Notes: generated by a model not told the origin, from the letters alone. Positions 1 through 6,661 are shown, numbered from the stretch's first letter. The stretch: DNA of 12,451 bases from DATFWK01 sp035259345 (GCA_035259345.1 DATFWK010000172.1:1-12451); one strand, 5' to 3'. Made by a program: numbers and translations.

Positions 1-495
1 CCCGAGGTGCGCCCGCCGCGCGACCGCCAGCCCGATGCGACCCATGCCGACGATGCCGAGGGTCGCGCCGCTCACGCGTGTGCCGAGCATCTCGGTCGGC
101 CCCCACCCGCGCCAGCGCCCGGCGCGCACGAGCCGCTCCCCTTCGCCCATCCGTCGCGCGACGGCGAGCATCAGGGCGATCGCGAGGTCGGCCGTGTCGT
201 CCGTGAGGACGCCGGGCGTGTTCGTGACCACGATCCCGAGGGCGCGCGCGGCGCCCACGTCGACGTGGTCGTAGCCGACGCCGAAGTTCGCGAGGATGCG
301 CGCGCGGCGCCCCTCGGTGGCGAGCATGCCGGCGTCGAGGCGCTCGCTCACGCTCACGAGCAGGCCGTCCGCCGAGCGGAGCGCCTCGGCCACCTCCGCG
401 CGCGAGAGGCGCCGGTCGTCCGGGTTCAGGCGGGCGTCGAAGAGGCCGGAGATGCGATCCTCGACCGTCGCCGGCAGCCGGCGGGTTACGACCAC
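1..495 (-). CDS. D-2-hydroxyacid dehydrogenase, N-terminal part (runs off window)
   Basis: This is an NAD(P)-dependent D-isomer-specific 2-hydroxyacid dehydrogenase of the glyoxylate/hydroxypyruvate reductase type, which interconverts 2-oxoacids and D-2-hydroxyacids in the cytoplasm. The 165 visible residues start [15 protein letters not shown]. They contain the family's N-terminal catalytic-domain stretch [11 protein letters not shown], then [19 protein letters not shown], and the start of the nucleotide-binding fold with [16 protein letters not shown], the usual GxGxxG dinucleotide motif. The catalytic Arg, Glu and His lie beyond the window edge, so activity cannot be judged and the substrate is not determined. 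The start is a GTG at 493-495. No ATG fits the frame nearby and the Shine-Dalgarno sequence is weak. The gene diverges from the DUF2630 gene at 580. Family assignment is firm; the start is moderately sure. Confidence 0.9.
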   Translation of the reverse strand, partial: MVVTRRLPATVEDRISGLFDARLNPDDRRLSRAEVAEALRSADGLLVSVSERLDAGMLATEGRRARILANFGVGYDHVDVGAARALGIVVTNTPGVLTDDTADLAIALMLAVARRMGEGERLVRAGRWRGWGPTEMLGTRVSGATLGIVGMGRIGLAVARRAHLG

Positions 496-522
496 TGCGG
501 CCCTGGTGCCGGCGCCGGGGGT

Positions 523-551
523 TTGACCGGGCGGCTCCGGGTGAACAGCAT
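523..551 (+). promoter_or_regulatory. Candidate sigma-70 type promoter for the DUF2630 gene
   Basis: A TTGACC hexamer (523-528) is followed after 17 bases by CAGCAT (546-551), placing a start of transcription near 558, about 22 bases ahead of the ATG at 580. The -35 box is close to consensus and the -10 box is weak. This is read by eye only. Confidence 0.35.
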
Positions 552-579
552 GGTGCGTCACGCGACGAGGAGGCCGACG

Positions 580-825
580 ATGCCGAGCGACGACGAGGTC
601 ATGAGCACGATCGAGGCGCTCGTCGCCGAGGAGCACCGCCTCTGGGAGGCGGAGGCGGCCGGCCGGGGCACGCCGGAGGACCGCCGCCGGCTCGCGGAGG
701 TGCGGCTGCGCCTCGACCAGCTCTGGGACCTGCTCCGCCAGCGCCGGGCGAAGGAGGAGTTCGGGCTCGACCCGGACTACGCCGGTCCGCGACCCGAGGG
801 GATCGTCGAGAACTACGAGCAGTAG
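580..825 (+). CDS. DUF2630 family small protein
   Basis: A cytoplasmic protein of 81 residues that matches the DUF2630 pattern as I remember it. It has an N-terminal helix [19 protein letters not shown], a second charged helix, the signature [17 protein letters not shown] around residues 46-62, and a C-terminal [10 protein letters not shown]. The composition (rich in Glu, Arg and Leu, no membrane segment) suggests a helical hairpin or coiled coil. The molecular function of the family is unknown to me. The ATG at 580 is chosen because GAGGAGG at 567-573 lies six bases ahead of it; the longer open frame upstream is a shadow of the opposite-strand dehydrogenase. It stands alone, divergent from that gene and convergent with the dodecin gene. 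Confidence 0.85.
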   Translation: MPSDDEVMSTIEALVAEEHRLWEAEAAGRGTPEDRRRLAEVRLRLDQLWDLLRQRRAKEEFGLDPDYAGPRPEGIVENYEQ

Positions 826-912
826 CCGGCGCGGCGGGCCGACGCACCCGGCCCGTTCCGCGGCCGGCCGGCGACCCCGCCTGCGCAGGAATCACCGTGA
901 GGCAGGGCGGCG

Positions 913-1122
913 TCAGCCCTGGTACTTGAACGAGACGGTCATCCGCACGCGGTAGGTCGCGGGCTTCCCGTCCTCGATCGTGACGTCCTGCTTCACGACC
1001 TCGGCCACCCGAAGGTCGCGCAGTCGCTTGCTCGCGGTCGCGATCGCGTTGGTGGCCGCCGCCTCCCAGGACTTCGTGCTCGTCCCGACGATCTCGCTTA
1101 CGACATAGACGCTGTCAGCCAT
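913..1122 (-). CDS. Dodecin family protein lacking the flavin-stacking Trp
   Basis: A 69-residue protein with the dodecin layout: strand MADSVYVVSEIVGTS, one long helix (about residues 17-35), then two strands ending VRMTVSFKYQG. Dodecins form hollow dodecamers. In the haloarchaeal and many bacterial members these store riboflavin or FMN between paired tryptophans. Aligned on AEVV, the residue holding that Trp is Val39 here, so classic flavin sandwiching is doubtful. From memory the protein looks closer to the mycobacterial Rv0379/SecE2 calcium-dodecin branch, which shares the KSWE and LRDLRVAEVV style. The start ATG is well supported by GAGGGGAGG just upstream. It lies 63 bases downstream of msrB on the same strand and may share its transcript. 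Family confidence is high; ligand is uncertain. Confidence 0.92.
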   Translation of the reverse strand: MADSVYVVSEIVGTSTKSWEAAATNAIATASKRLRDLRVAEVVKQDVTIEDGKPATYRVRMTVSFKYQG

Positions 1123-1185
1123 CTGGCCTCCCCTCGTACGTGCCGAATGCGACGCGACACTACGTGATGAGGATTGGCCGGGGGA

Positions 1186-1602
1186 TCAGGAATCGCGCTC
1201 CTCGTCGGCCGGCGCGAACTCGAGCGAGGCCGAGTTGATGCAGTAGCGCAGGCCGGTCGGCTGCGGACCGTCCGGGAAGACGTGCCCGAGGTGCGACTCG
1301 CAGCGGGTGCAGACCACCTCGGTCCGCACCATGCCGTGGCTGAGATCCTTGCGGTCCTCCACGGCTCCGTCGCTCGCCGGCGTCACGAAGCTCGGCCACC
1401 CGGTGCCGGAGTCGAACTTCGCGTCGCTCTCGAAGAGCTCCTCGCCGCAGACCACGCAGCGGTAGACGCCGTCCTCGTGATGGTCCCAGTACCTGCCGGT
1501 GAACGCCCGCTCGGTCGCCGCCCTGCGCGTCACCGCGTATTGGTCCGGGGTGAGCCGGGACCGGAGCTCCTCGTCGCTCGGGACCGCTCGCTTCTCGCTC
1601 AT
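1186..1602 (-). CDS. msrB: Peptide-methionine (R)-S-oxide reductase MsrB
   Basis: MsrB reduces the R epimer of methionine sulfoxide in proteins, normally using thioredoxin, and repairs oxidative damage in the cytoplasm. The 138 residues are a complete, typical-length domain. Two zinc-binding CxxC pairs lie at Cys49/Cys52 and Cys98/Cys101. GTGWPSF lies at 66-72, HLGHVFPDG at 104-112, and [11 protein letters not shown] carries the catalytic Cys121. The GTGW position, often GCGW with a resolving cysteine, has Thr67. No sixth cysteine exists, so the enzyme probably works in the one-cysteine mode. GAGGAGG lies just ahead of the ATG. The start overlaps the stop of the upstream small gene by ATGA, implying translational coupling. 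Confidence 0.96.
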   Translation of the reverse strand: MSEKRAVPSDEELRSRLTPDQYAVTRRAATERAFTGRYWDHHEDGVYRCVVCGEELFESDAKFDSGTGWPSFVTPASDGAVEDRKDLSHGMVRTEVVCTRCESHLGHVFPDGPQPTGLRYCINSASLEFAPADEERDS

Positions 1603-1919
1603 GCTGCCTCCTCGTCGCCATCACCAGCGTAGCTCCGGCGCGCCGCGCGGGCCCTGGGCCACGGCCCGGCGATCCGGAAGCGCGGGTCGAGCACAGCCGG
1701 GGATGCCGACCCGACCTGGATGGCCTCGACGGTGCGGCCGTCCGCGAGCCTCAGCGTGAGCCGACACGCCAGGCCCGGGATGCCGTGGTAGCTCATCGGC
1801 TCACGCCGCTCGAGTCGGGCGGGCAGGCGGCCGGCGCCGAGCGCCTCGACCTCCATCAGGCAACCCACGCGGTCGTCCCTCATGTCGAGGGGTACGGATC
1901 GCAGCCGGCCGCGGTTCAT
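1599..1919 (-). CDS. Unrecognised small protein upstream of msrB
   Basis: I do not recognise this gene. From the ATG at 1917-1919 it encodes 106 residues. A probable globular core (about residues 22-86) contains [37 protein letters not shown] and [17 protein letters not shown]. It looks strand-rich and has no signal peptide, membrane helix or known catalytic motif. The tail is charged (GDGDEEAA) and its codons supply the msrB Shine-Dalgarno sequence. The main support for a real gene is that its TGA overlaps the msrB ATG as ATGA. The start is uncertain: a TTG at 1961 would extend it by 14 residues, later ATGs at 1883 and 1856 would shorten it, and none has a strong ribosome site. Confidence 0.55.
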   Translation of the reverse strand: MNRGRLRSVPLDMRDDRVGCLMEVEALGAGRLPARLERREPMSYHGIPGLACRLTLRLADGRTVEAIQVGSASPAVLDPRFRIAGPWPRARAARRSYAGDGDEEAA

Positions 1920-2047
1920 GTCTGCCGTCGACACCTGTCCGATCGGAGGGGAAACCGACAAGAACCTAGACCCGGAAACTGGACTTTCGCGGATTCGCCC
2001 GGAGCCGTCCCGGAACTACCCTCACCAGCGAGAAGGAGGAGTGCGTC

Positions 2048-2134
2048 GTGGCAGGGACGCCGCCCCAGGGAGTCAGGAGCTTGCGAGGAGTGCTCGCGCG
2101 CAACGTGGACGAGGTGCTGGCCCTTCGCGGCTAG
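2048..2134 (+). CDS. Possible 28-residue small protein or leader peptide
   Basis: A GTG-initiated short ORF reading MAGTPPQGVRSLRG, then VLARNVDEVLALRG and TAG. An AAGGAGGA Shine-Dalgarno sequence (2033-2040) sits seven bases ahead of the GTG, the best ribosome site of any intergenic ORF in the window. Residues 9-27 can form an amphipathic helix with Val and Leu on one face. Nothing coding-like continues in frame after the stop, so it is not obviously the head of a broken gene. It is followed within 50 bases by hairpin 2181-2209. It is the only plus-strand reading signal in this stretch. I recognise no family. It may be a small protein, a leader peptide or a chance match. Confidence 0.35.
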   Translation: MAGTPPQGVRSLRGVLARNVDEVLALRG

Positions 2135-2180
2135 CGCTTGGGGCAGGGCGGATGCGCCCCCGTATCCGCCTCGCCCTCAC

Positions 2181-2209
2181 CGGCGCCCGACACGACCCAG
2201 CGGGCGCCG
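2181..2209. terminator. GC-rich hairpin, possible terminator
   Basis: A perfect 9-bp stem, CGGCGCCCG (2181-2189) with CGGGCGCCG (2201-2209), and an 11-base loop. No T-tract follows on either strand. It could end the mini-ORF transcript (plus) or the nitroreductase-like operon (minus). Confidence 0.4.
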
Positions 2210-2218
2210 TACCCGCAA

Positions 2219-2248
2219 CCCCGCCGGTCATCCCCGTGCCCGGCGGGG
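2219..2248 (-). terminator. GC-rich hairpin downstream of nitroreductase-like gene
   Basis: A perfect 9-bp stem, CCCCGCCGG (2219-2227) with CCGGCGGGG (2240-2248), and a 12-base loop. It begins about 21 bases past the stop of the minus-strand gene that ends at 2270, a good position for a terminator of that operon. There is no U-run, as is common in very GC-rich genomes. Confidence 0.45.
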
Positions 2249-2269
2249 TCCCCTTTCCCCGCGCGGCAG

Positions 2270-3580
2270 TCACGCGCCGCCGTCCGGATGCCACAGGCGC
2301 ATGTGGTCGCGGTGGCGCGCCGACACCGCGTCGCCCGGGTAGTGGCGGTCGTAGAAGTCGAGGTCGAGATGGTGCGCCTGGAGCACGAGGCGCACGAACA
2401 TCGGGTCGATGAACGCCGGGAAGCGTCCGTGCGTCTCCAGCACGTAGGTGCAGAAGGCCGTGACGATCTCGATCGTCTCCTCCGTCGGCGGGGTCCGCCC
2501 GGCGAGCGCTGACTCGGGGCGCGCGTAGGCCGAGCCGCCCTCCGCGCCGGCGAGCCAGCCGTCGAGGTAGCGGCGCACTGCGGTCGCCATGTCCGGGACG
2601 TACGGCGGGCAGAGCGCCTCGAGCACGCCGTCCCGCCCGACCGGAGCCGGCCGCGCGGCGCTCCGCACGGTCGCCGACGGCGTCACGAACCGGAACCCGA
2701 GGCCGCGATGCCCCGGGTCGGCGCCGAGGACGTGGTGCGGGAGGAACCCGGTGAAGGCCCATCCGCCCAAGCCGAGCGCCTGGAGCGCGAGGCTCATGTT
2801 CTGGCAGATGAACGCGCCCTCGACGTTGAGCGTCGTCAGCACCCGGAGCTCGATGTCGACCAGCGACATCTCGACGGCGCCGAGGCGGCCGGAGGCGATC
2901 CAGCGGTCGAGCCCGCACCGCGCGCCGCCCGCGTGCTCGTCGACCACGGCGAAGCGGTTCTTCTCGTCGAAGTAGATGAAGAGCAGCGTCAGGTACTCGA
3001 TGGTGGTGTTCGTGACCGGGATGAACAGCGTCGTGCCCGGCTGGTTGACGTTCCAGGCGTTGAAGTCGAAGAGGCCCGGCTCGCCCCGCGGCAGGTCCGC
3101 GCGCCCGGCCTCGAGCGTCGTCGTCGATGCGCGCAGGCGCGCGAGCATCTCCCCGAGGGCCTCGGCCTCGCCCATGCCGGCGAAGACGGACACTCGGTCC
3201 GGGGTCTCCTCGCCGAGGCGGACGAGGTGGAGGCCGGCGTCGTTCGTGTAGAACAGCTCGGTCGAGTGCGAGTTGCACGAGCAGGGCCACGCCCGGCCCG
3301 AGAAGCCGTGCATCCACGCGATGCCGTCCGGCGGCAGCTCGGCCAGCGCGAGCCCGGTGACGCCGGTGCCGACCCAGACGAGGAACGCCTCCTCGAGCTC
3401 GCTGAGCGGCAGCGCCGGGTGCTCGGAGACGTAGGCGAGCGGCCCGTCCGGCAGCGTCATGCCCAGCCCGAAGCGGCGCGAGCGACGCGAGAGCACGGCC
3501 TCCGCGAGCCCCGTGCCGAAGGCCGAGCGAATGCCCTCCGGGAGGCCCGCGCCGACGCTCTCAGCAGGCCCGGGCGTCAT
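2270..3580 (-). CDS. Nitroreductase-like protein of unknown substrate
   Basis: A 436-residue cytoplasmic protein that I assign only tentatively to the nitroreductase/FMN fold. Supporting features are the early basic motif SRRSRRFG (31-38), where nitroreductases bind FMN phosphate, and EGAFICQNMSLALQALGLGGW (254-274), which resembles the late nitroreductase helix and glycine turn. Other notable stretches are AWPCSCNSHSTELFYTND (97-114), FDFNAWNVNQPGTTLFIPVT (171-190) and a C-terminal His/Asp-rich segment ending HMRLWHPDGGA. It is about twice the size of a simple nitroreductase, so half of the chain is unexplained. The ATG at 3580 overlaps the TGA of the PfkB gene (ATGA), so the two are translationally coupled. 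Substrate and pathway are unknown. Confidence 0.75.
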   Translation of the reverse strand: MTPGPAESVGAGLPEGIRSAFGTGLAEAVLSRRSRRFGLGMTLPDGPLAYVSEHPALPLSELEEAFLVWVGTGVTGLALAELPPDGIAWMHGFSGRAWPCSCNSHSTELFYTNDAGLHLVRLGEETPDRVSVFAGMGEAEALGEMLARLRASTTTLEAGRADLPRGEPGLFDFNAWNVNQPGTTLFIPVTNTTIEYLTLLFIYFDEKNRFAVVDEHAGGARCGLDRWIASGRLGAVEMSLVDIELRVLTTLNVEGAFICQNMSLALQALGLGGWAFTGFLPHHVLGADPGHRGLGFRFVTPSATVRSAARPAPVGRDGVLEALCPPYVPDMATAVRRYLDGWLAGAEGGSAYARPESALAGRTPPTEETIEIVTAFCTYVLETHGRFPAFIDPMFVRLVLQAHHLDLDFYDRHYPGDAVSARHRDHMRLWHPDGGA

Positions 3581-4404
3581 TCGCGGAGCTGCGTGGCCAG
3601 CCCGCCGCGACCGGTGAGGACCGCCGCGCCGCAGCGGGCGCCGAGGGCGAGCGCCTGCTCCAGGCCGAGGCCGCGCGCGAGGCCGACGGTCAGCCCGGCC
3701 TGGAAGCTGTCGCCGCAGCCGTAGCTGTCGACGGGCGGCCCCGGGAGCGGCGCGGCCTCGAAGCGCCCGGCGTGGCCGGACACCGTGAGGTAGTGGCCGC
3801 CGCGGCCGCCCTGGGTCCAGACGATGGCGCGCGGCGCGACCGGAAGGGCCTCCACGTCCACCGCCTCGTCCGTGTCCGCCGCGCTCGCGACCAGGACGTC
3901 CACCTCGACCCGGCTCTCGATCAGCGCATCCAGCCGGCGGGCGGTCACAACGAGGTGGCGGGCCGCGCGCGCCGCGATCAGCGTCCGGGGATCGTCCCCG
4001 GTGAAGTAGGCGCCGTCCGCCCGCGCCAGGCGCTCCCACGGGAGCGGGTCGTCGATCCTGGGGCTCAGGCGCTCGCCGGTGAGGATGATCGTCCGCTCGT
4101 GCGTCGAGTCGGTGATCGCCAGCCCGCGCGTCTGGATCCCGGGGCGCTCCCCCGCCAGCGTCTCCACGCCCTCCGCCGCGAGGCACTCGCCGGTCGCATC
4201 GGCGGTGGCGTCCGTGGCGAGGGCGGTGAAGAACTGGGCGCGCGCGCCCAGCTTCGCGACCTGGAACACGGCGACGCCGCCCCCGCCTCCGGGCTCGTCG
4301 AAGGCGTCGCTGAGCCGCACGATCTGGCCGCGGTGCGGCAGCTCGCCCACGGCGTGCGTGACCCACTCGACGTGGCCGACCACGGCGACGGTCGGGACGC
4401 TCAT
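3577..4404 (-). CDS. PfkB/ribokinase-family carbohydrate kinase
   Basis: The family phosphorylates sugars, nucleosides or related hydroxyl substrates with ATP in the cytoplasm. The 275 residues begin MSVPTVAVVGHVEWVTHA. They include the PfkB signature-1 region GGGGGVAVFQVAKLGA (39-54) and signature 2, VDSYGCGDSFQAGLTVGLARG (225-245). Asp232 is the expected catalytic base and the GCGD turn replaces the common GAGD anion hole. The chain is slightly short for the family (usually 290-330). Lid strands near the N-terminus are present but give no substrate clue. The ATG overlaps the serS TGA, and its own TGA overlaps the nitroreductase-like ATG, placing it in the middle of a coupled set. The sugar it acts on cannot be told from sequence. 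Confidence 0.88.
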   Translation of the reverse strand: MSVPTVAVVGHVEWVTHAVGELPHRGQIVRLSDAFDEPGGGGGVAVFQVAKLGARAQFFTALATDATADATGECLAAEGVETLAGERPGIQTRGLAITDSTHERTIILTGERLSPRIDDPLPWERLARADGAYFTGDDPRTLIAARAARHLVVTARRLDALIESRVEVDVLVASAADTDEAVDVEALPVAPRAIVWTQGGRGGHYLTVSGHAGRFEAAPLPGPPVDSYGCGDSFQAGLTVGLARGLGLEQALALGARCGAAVLTGRGGLATQLRE

Positions 4405-5666
4405 GGCGACGGCGTGATCTCCGAAGGCGCGCCGAACGGGTGCAGGACGGCCGGGACCGCGACGGAGGCGTCCGCCCGCTGGTGGTTCTCGAGGATGGCG
4501 ACGATCGTGCGCCCGACGGCCACCGCCGTGCCGTTGAGCGTGTGCACCGGCTCGTTCCCGCGCTCGCCGCGCGTGCGCACTCCGAGCCGCCGGGCCTGGT
4601 AGTCCGTGCAGTTCGAGCAGGAGGTCACCTCGCGGTACCGCCCCTGCCCGGGCATCCAGGCCTCGCAGTCCAGCTTGCGGGCGGCCGAGGCCCCGAGGTC
4701 GCCGACCGCGATGTCCACGACCCGGTACGGGATGTCGAGGGACTGGAGGATGCGCTCCTGCAGCGAGACGAGCAGCCGGTGCTCGTCGCGCGACGCGTCC
4801 GGGGTGGTGAACGAGAACATCTCGACCTTGTCGAACTGGTGGACCCGAAAGATGCCGCGCGTGTCCCTGCCCGCCGCGCCGGCCTCGCGGCGGAAGCAGG
4901 TCGAGATGCCCGCGTAGCGCAGCGGCAGCTCGCCCGCGTCCAGGATCTCGTCCATCCGCATCGCGGCGAGCGGCACCTCGGACGTGCCGACCAGATAGAG
5001 ATCGTCGTCAGCCGTGCTGTAGATCGACGCCCGGTCGGTCGGGAAGAACCCGGTCCCGTACATCGCCTCCTCGCGAACGAGCACGGGCGGGACCACCGGC
5101 GTGAAGCCCTCGCCCTCGAGCAGGTCGACGGCGTAGGCGACCAGCGCCAGCTGCAGCCGCACGAGTGGGCCGAGGAGGTAAGCGAAGCGGGCGCCCGAGG
5201 TCCGCGCGGCCCGCTCGAGGTCCAGCGCCCCGGCGGCCGTGCCGAGGTCGAGGTGATCGCGCGGCTCGAAGTCGAAGGCGGGCGGGTCGCCGACGCGCCG
5301 CAGCTCGACGGCGTCGTCCTCGCCTCCGTCGGGGGCGTCCGCCTCCGGGAGGTTCGGCAGCGCGATCAGCACCTCGTCCCGGCGGCCCTCGACCTCCCGC
5401 AGCTCCGCCTCGTCGGCGGCGAGCGCCTCGCCCAGCCTGCGCGCCTCGTCCTCGAGCTCCGGCGCGGCGGCGCCTGCGCGCTTCGCGGCGCCGATCTCCT
5501 TCGAGAGCCGCCCGCGGCGCGCGCGCTCCTCCTCCACCGCCACCCGCAGCGCTCGCGCCCGCTCGTCCAGCGCGATCAGCTCGTCAAGGGCGCCGTCGGC
5601 GCCCCGCCGCGCCAGCGCCGCGCGCACTCCCTCCGGCTCGGCCCGTATGGCCCGCAGGTCGAGCAG
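4401..5666 (-). CDS. serS: Seryl-tRNA synthetase, apparent CTG start
   Basis: SerRS charges tRNA-Ser (and tRNA-Sec where present) with serine. It is a class II enzyme with an N-terminal coiled-coil arm (about residues 27-100). The core carries GTSEVPL (about 227-233), motif 2 TCFRREAG (256-263) followed by GIFRVHQFDKVEMF, and motif 3 NGTAVAVGRT (378-387). The first ATG/GTG start in frame is GTG at 5625-5627, but that would remove the conserved N-terminal strand. Upstream in frame the codons read L-L-D-L-R-A-I-R-A-E-P-E-G-V, matching the usual MLDLRAIR opening, with CTG at 5664-5666 in the Met position. Only 15 bases separate that CTG from the STAS stop in the same frame, with GGAG nine bases ahead. 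Length is then 421 residues, normal for the family. It overlaps the PfkB gene by ATGA. Confidence 0.93.
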   Translation of the reverse strand: MLDLRAIRAEPEGVRAALARRGADGALDELIALDERARALRVAVEEERARRGRLSKEIGAAKRAGAAAPELEDEARRLGEALAADEAELREVEGRRDEVLIALPNLPEADAPDGGEDDAVELRRVGDPPAFDFEPRDHLDLGTAAGALDLERAARTSGARFAYLLGPLVRLQLALVAYAVDLLEGEGFTPVVPPVLVREEAMYGTGFFPTDRASIYSTADDDLYLVGTSEVPLAAMRMDEILDAGELPLRYAGISTCFRREAGAAGRDTRGIFRVHQFDKVEMFSFTTPDASRDEHRLLVSLQERILQSLDIPYRVVDIAVGDLGASAARKLDCEAWMPGQGRYREVTSCSNCTDYQARRLGVRTRGERGNEPVHTLNGTAVAVGRTIVAILENHQRADASVAVPAVLHPFGAPSEITPSP

Positions 5667-5681
5667 CGGTGCGGTCTCCGG

Positions 5682-6041
5682 CTACGCGGTGTTCGCGGCG
5701 GCCTGGCGGAGGGCGTCCTGCACCGAGGGCAGGTCGTCGCCGAACACGAACGCCCGCCGGAGCCCCGTGATCTCGAAGACCCGCCGCAGGTGCCGCTGCG
5801 GGCAGACGATGCCGAGCATCCCCTCGCCGGTGCGCGCCCGGTTGAGCAGGCTCACGAGGGCACCGAGGCCGGACGAGTCGAGCAGCGTGACGTTGGTGAG
5901 GTCGACCACGAGCTGGATCTTCGCGGGGTCGAAGCGCTCCGTCTCCTGACGGAAGGCGCCGACCGTGTAGATGTCGAGCTCACCCTCGAGCGTCACGATG
6001 ACGAGGTCGTCGCGCTCGTCTGTGGTGACGGTCAGTCCCAC
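5682..6041 (-). CDS. STAS-domain anti-sigma factor antagonist
   Basis: A 119-residue single STAS domain of the RsbV/SpoIIAA type. In partner switching, the unphosphorylated form binds an anti-sigma kinase and frees a sigma factor; the kinase inactivates it by serine phosphorylation and a PP2C phosphatase reverses this. The diagnostic loop is TLLDSSGLGALV (52-63), with Ser56 (or Ser57) the expected phosphosite. The domain starts with strand VIVTLEGELDIYT and ends with helix LPSVQDALRQAA. The start is a GTG at 6039-6041 without a strong Shine-Dalgarno sequence. It sits between the cytochrome c gene and serS on the same strand. The likely phosphatase is at 7255-9477, but no RsbW-type kinase lies in the window. 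Confidence 0.93.
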   Translation of the reverse strand: MGLTVTTDERDDLVIVTLEGELDIYTVGAFRQETERFDPAKIQLVVDLTNVTLLDSSGLGALVSLLNRARTGEGMLGIVCPQRHLRRVFEITGLRRAFVFGDDLPSVQDALRQAAANTA

Positions 6042-6075
6042 GCGGACGATGCTACCACCGGGCCGCCGGCTGAAG

Positions 6076-6093
6076 CCGCGGACCGCCCCGCGG
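6076..6093 (-). terminator. Short GC hairpin after the cytochrome c gene
   Basis: CCGCGG (6076-6081) and CCGCGG (6088-6093) can pair with a 6-base loop, immediately past the cytochrome c stop in the minus direction. It might attenuate read-through into the STAS-serS genes. It is short and lacks a T-run, so this is speculative. Confidence 0.2.
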
Positions 6094-6095
6094 GC

Positions 6096-6575
6096 CTACT
6101 GGATGCTGAGCACGTAGGCCGTCACGTTGTCCAGGTCCGTGCCCTGCGCGAGGCCGGGCGGCATGCCGCCGCCGCCGTTGACGACCTGGTCGTGGATGCG
6201 CTGCTCCGCGAGCCCGAGCCCCGCGAGCTTCGGCCCGAAGCCGGCCGTGTTGCCCGCGTTGGAGTGGCATCCCTGGCACGTCGCGACGAAGAACGTCTTG
6301 CCGGCCGCCGCGTCGCCCTTCGTCGCGGCCGCGCCGCCACCCGAGGCGCTTCCGCCCGCGCCGCCCGCGCCGCTCGAGCCCTGCGAGCCGCCGGCGGTGT
6401 TCGAGCCGCCCGCGTTCGTCACGGCCGCGGCACCCGTGAGCGTCGCCGTGTTCGTGATCGTGGGGGAGTTCGCGGGGGTCCGCGCCGCGCTCTGGCTCGA
6501 CCCGCCGCACCCCACGCCGACGCCGATGGCGGCGGCGATGGCCACGATCGCGATGCCCGCTTCCAGCCTGCGCAC
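6096..6575 (-). CDS. Cytochrome c, exported, probably membrane-anchored
   Basis: A 159-residue exported class I type c cytochrome. An N-terminal hydrophobic segment (about 6-22) ends in VGVGCGGSS. Cys23 could be a lipoprotein cysteine, though Gly rather than Leu at -3 makes a poor lipobox, so an uncleaved anchor is possible. A long Ala/Gly/Ser/Thr-rich linker (about 26-85) holds the heme domain away from the membrane. The domain has the heme-attachment motif CQGCH (100-104) and a likely Met138 axial ligand in GGGGMPPG. It ends LDNVTAYVLSIQ, the usual C-terminal helix. It probably carries electrons outside the membrane; its partner is not visible. GTG start at 6573-6575 with GGAGGTGA upstream. 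A promoter and twin palindromes lie upstream. Confidence 0.92.
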   Translation of the reverse strand: MRRLEAGIAIVAIAAAIGVGVGCGGSSQSAARTPANSPTITNTATLTGAAAVTNAGGSNTAGGSQGSSGAGGAGGSASGGGAAATKGDAAAGKTFFVATCQGCHSNAGNTAGFGPKLAGLGLAEQRIHDQVVNGGGGMPPGLAQGTDLDNVTAYVLSIQ

Positions 6576-6601
6576 GACTCACCTCCGGCTCGCCGGCCGC
6601 C

Positions 6602-6617
6602 GACGGGCGCGCCCGTC
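6602..6617. repeat. 16-base perfect palindrome in cytochrome c 5' leader
   Basis: GACGGGCGCGCCCGTC is its own reverse complement. It lies between the predicted cytochrome c promoter and its ribosome site, so the RNA could form a hairpin there. Confidence 0.5.
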
Positions 6618-6620
6618 CAC

Positions 6621-6655
6621 GGCCAATTGGCCACGGCTGCGACGGCCAATTGGCC
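6621..6655. promoter_or_regulatory. Twin identical palindromes GGCCAATTGGCC, candidate operator pair
   Basis: Two perfect 12-bp palindromes GGCCAATTGGCC occur at 6621-6632 and 6644-6655, each inside a longer identical 15-base unit ACGGCCAATTGGCCA. Their start-to-start distance is 23 bases, about two helical turns, so two dimers could sit on the same DNA face. They lie between the divergent cytochrome c and carbonic anhydrase genes. The distal copy coincides with the predicted start of transcription of the cytochrome c promoter. The geometry is that of a repressor operator; the regulator is not in the window as far as I can tell. Confidence 0.55.
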
Positions 6656-6661
6656 AGCCGG

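Larger units (their letters stand above)
1920..2269. other. Intergenic stretch with mini-ORF and hairpins
   Basis: No conventional gene fits here. The stretch holds a perfect 10-bp palindrome TCCGATCGGA (1938-1947), a possible 28-residue ORF (2048-2134), and two GC-rich hairpins (2181-2209 and 2219-2248). It separates a minus-strand gene ending at 2270 from the minus-strand small gene starting at 1919. Lower-GC patches around 1950-1990 could include promoter sequence, but I cannot define clear boxes. Confidence 0.6.

Noticed and set aside
877..909. Hairpin between DUF2630 and dodecin genes as a terminator
   Set aside because: The possible stem around CCTGCGCAGG is short and the longer pairing needs a bulge; not strong enough to call.
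5625..5627. GTG as the start of serS
   Set aside because: It would remove 13 residues matching the conserved LDLRAIRAEPE N-terminus; CTG at 5664-5666 restores the normal start.
6602..6655. CRISPR-like or transposon-end repeats
   Set aside because: Only two short identical palindromes with an 11-base spacer, no target-site duplication and no cas or transposase gene; an operator pair explains them better.
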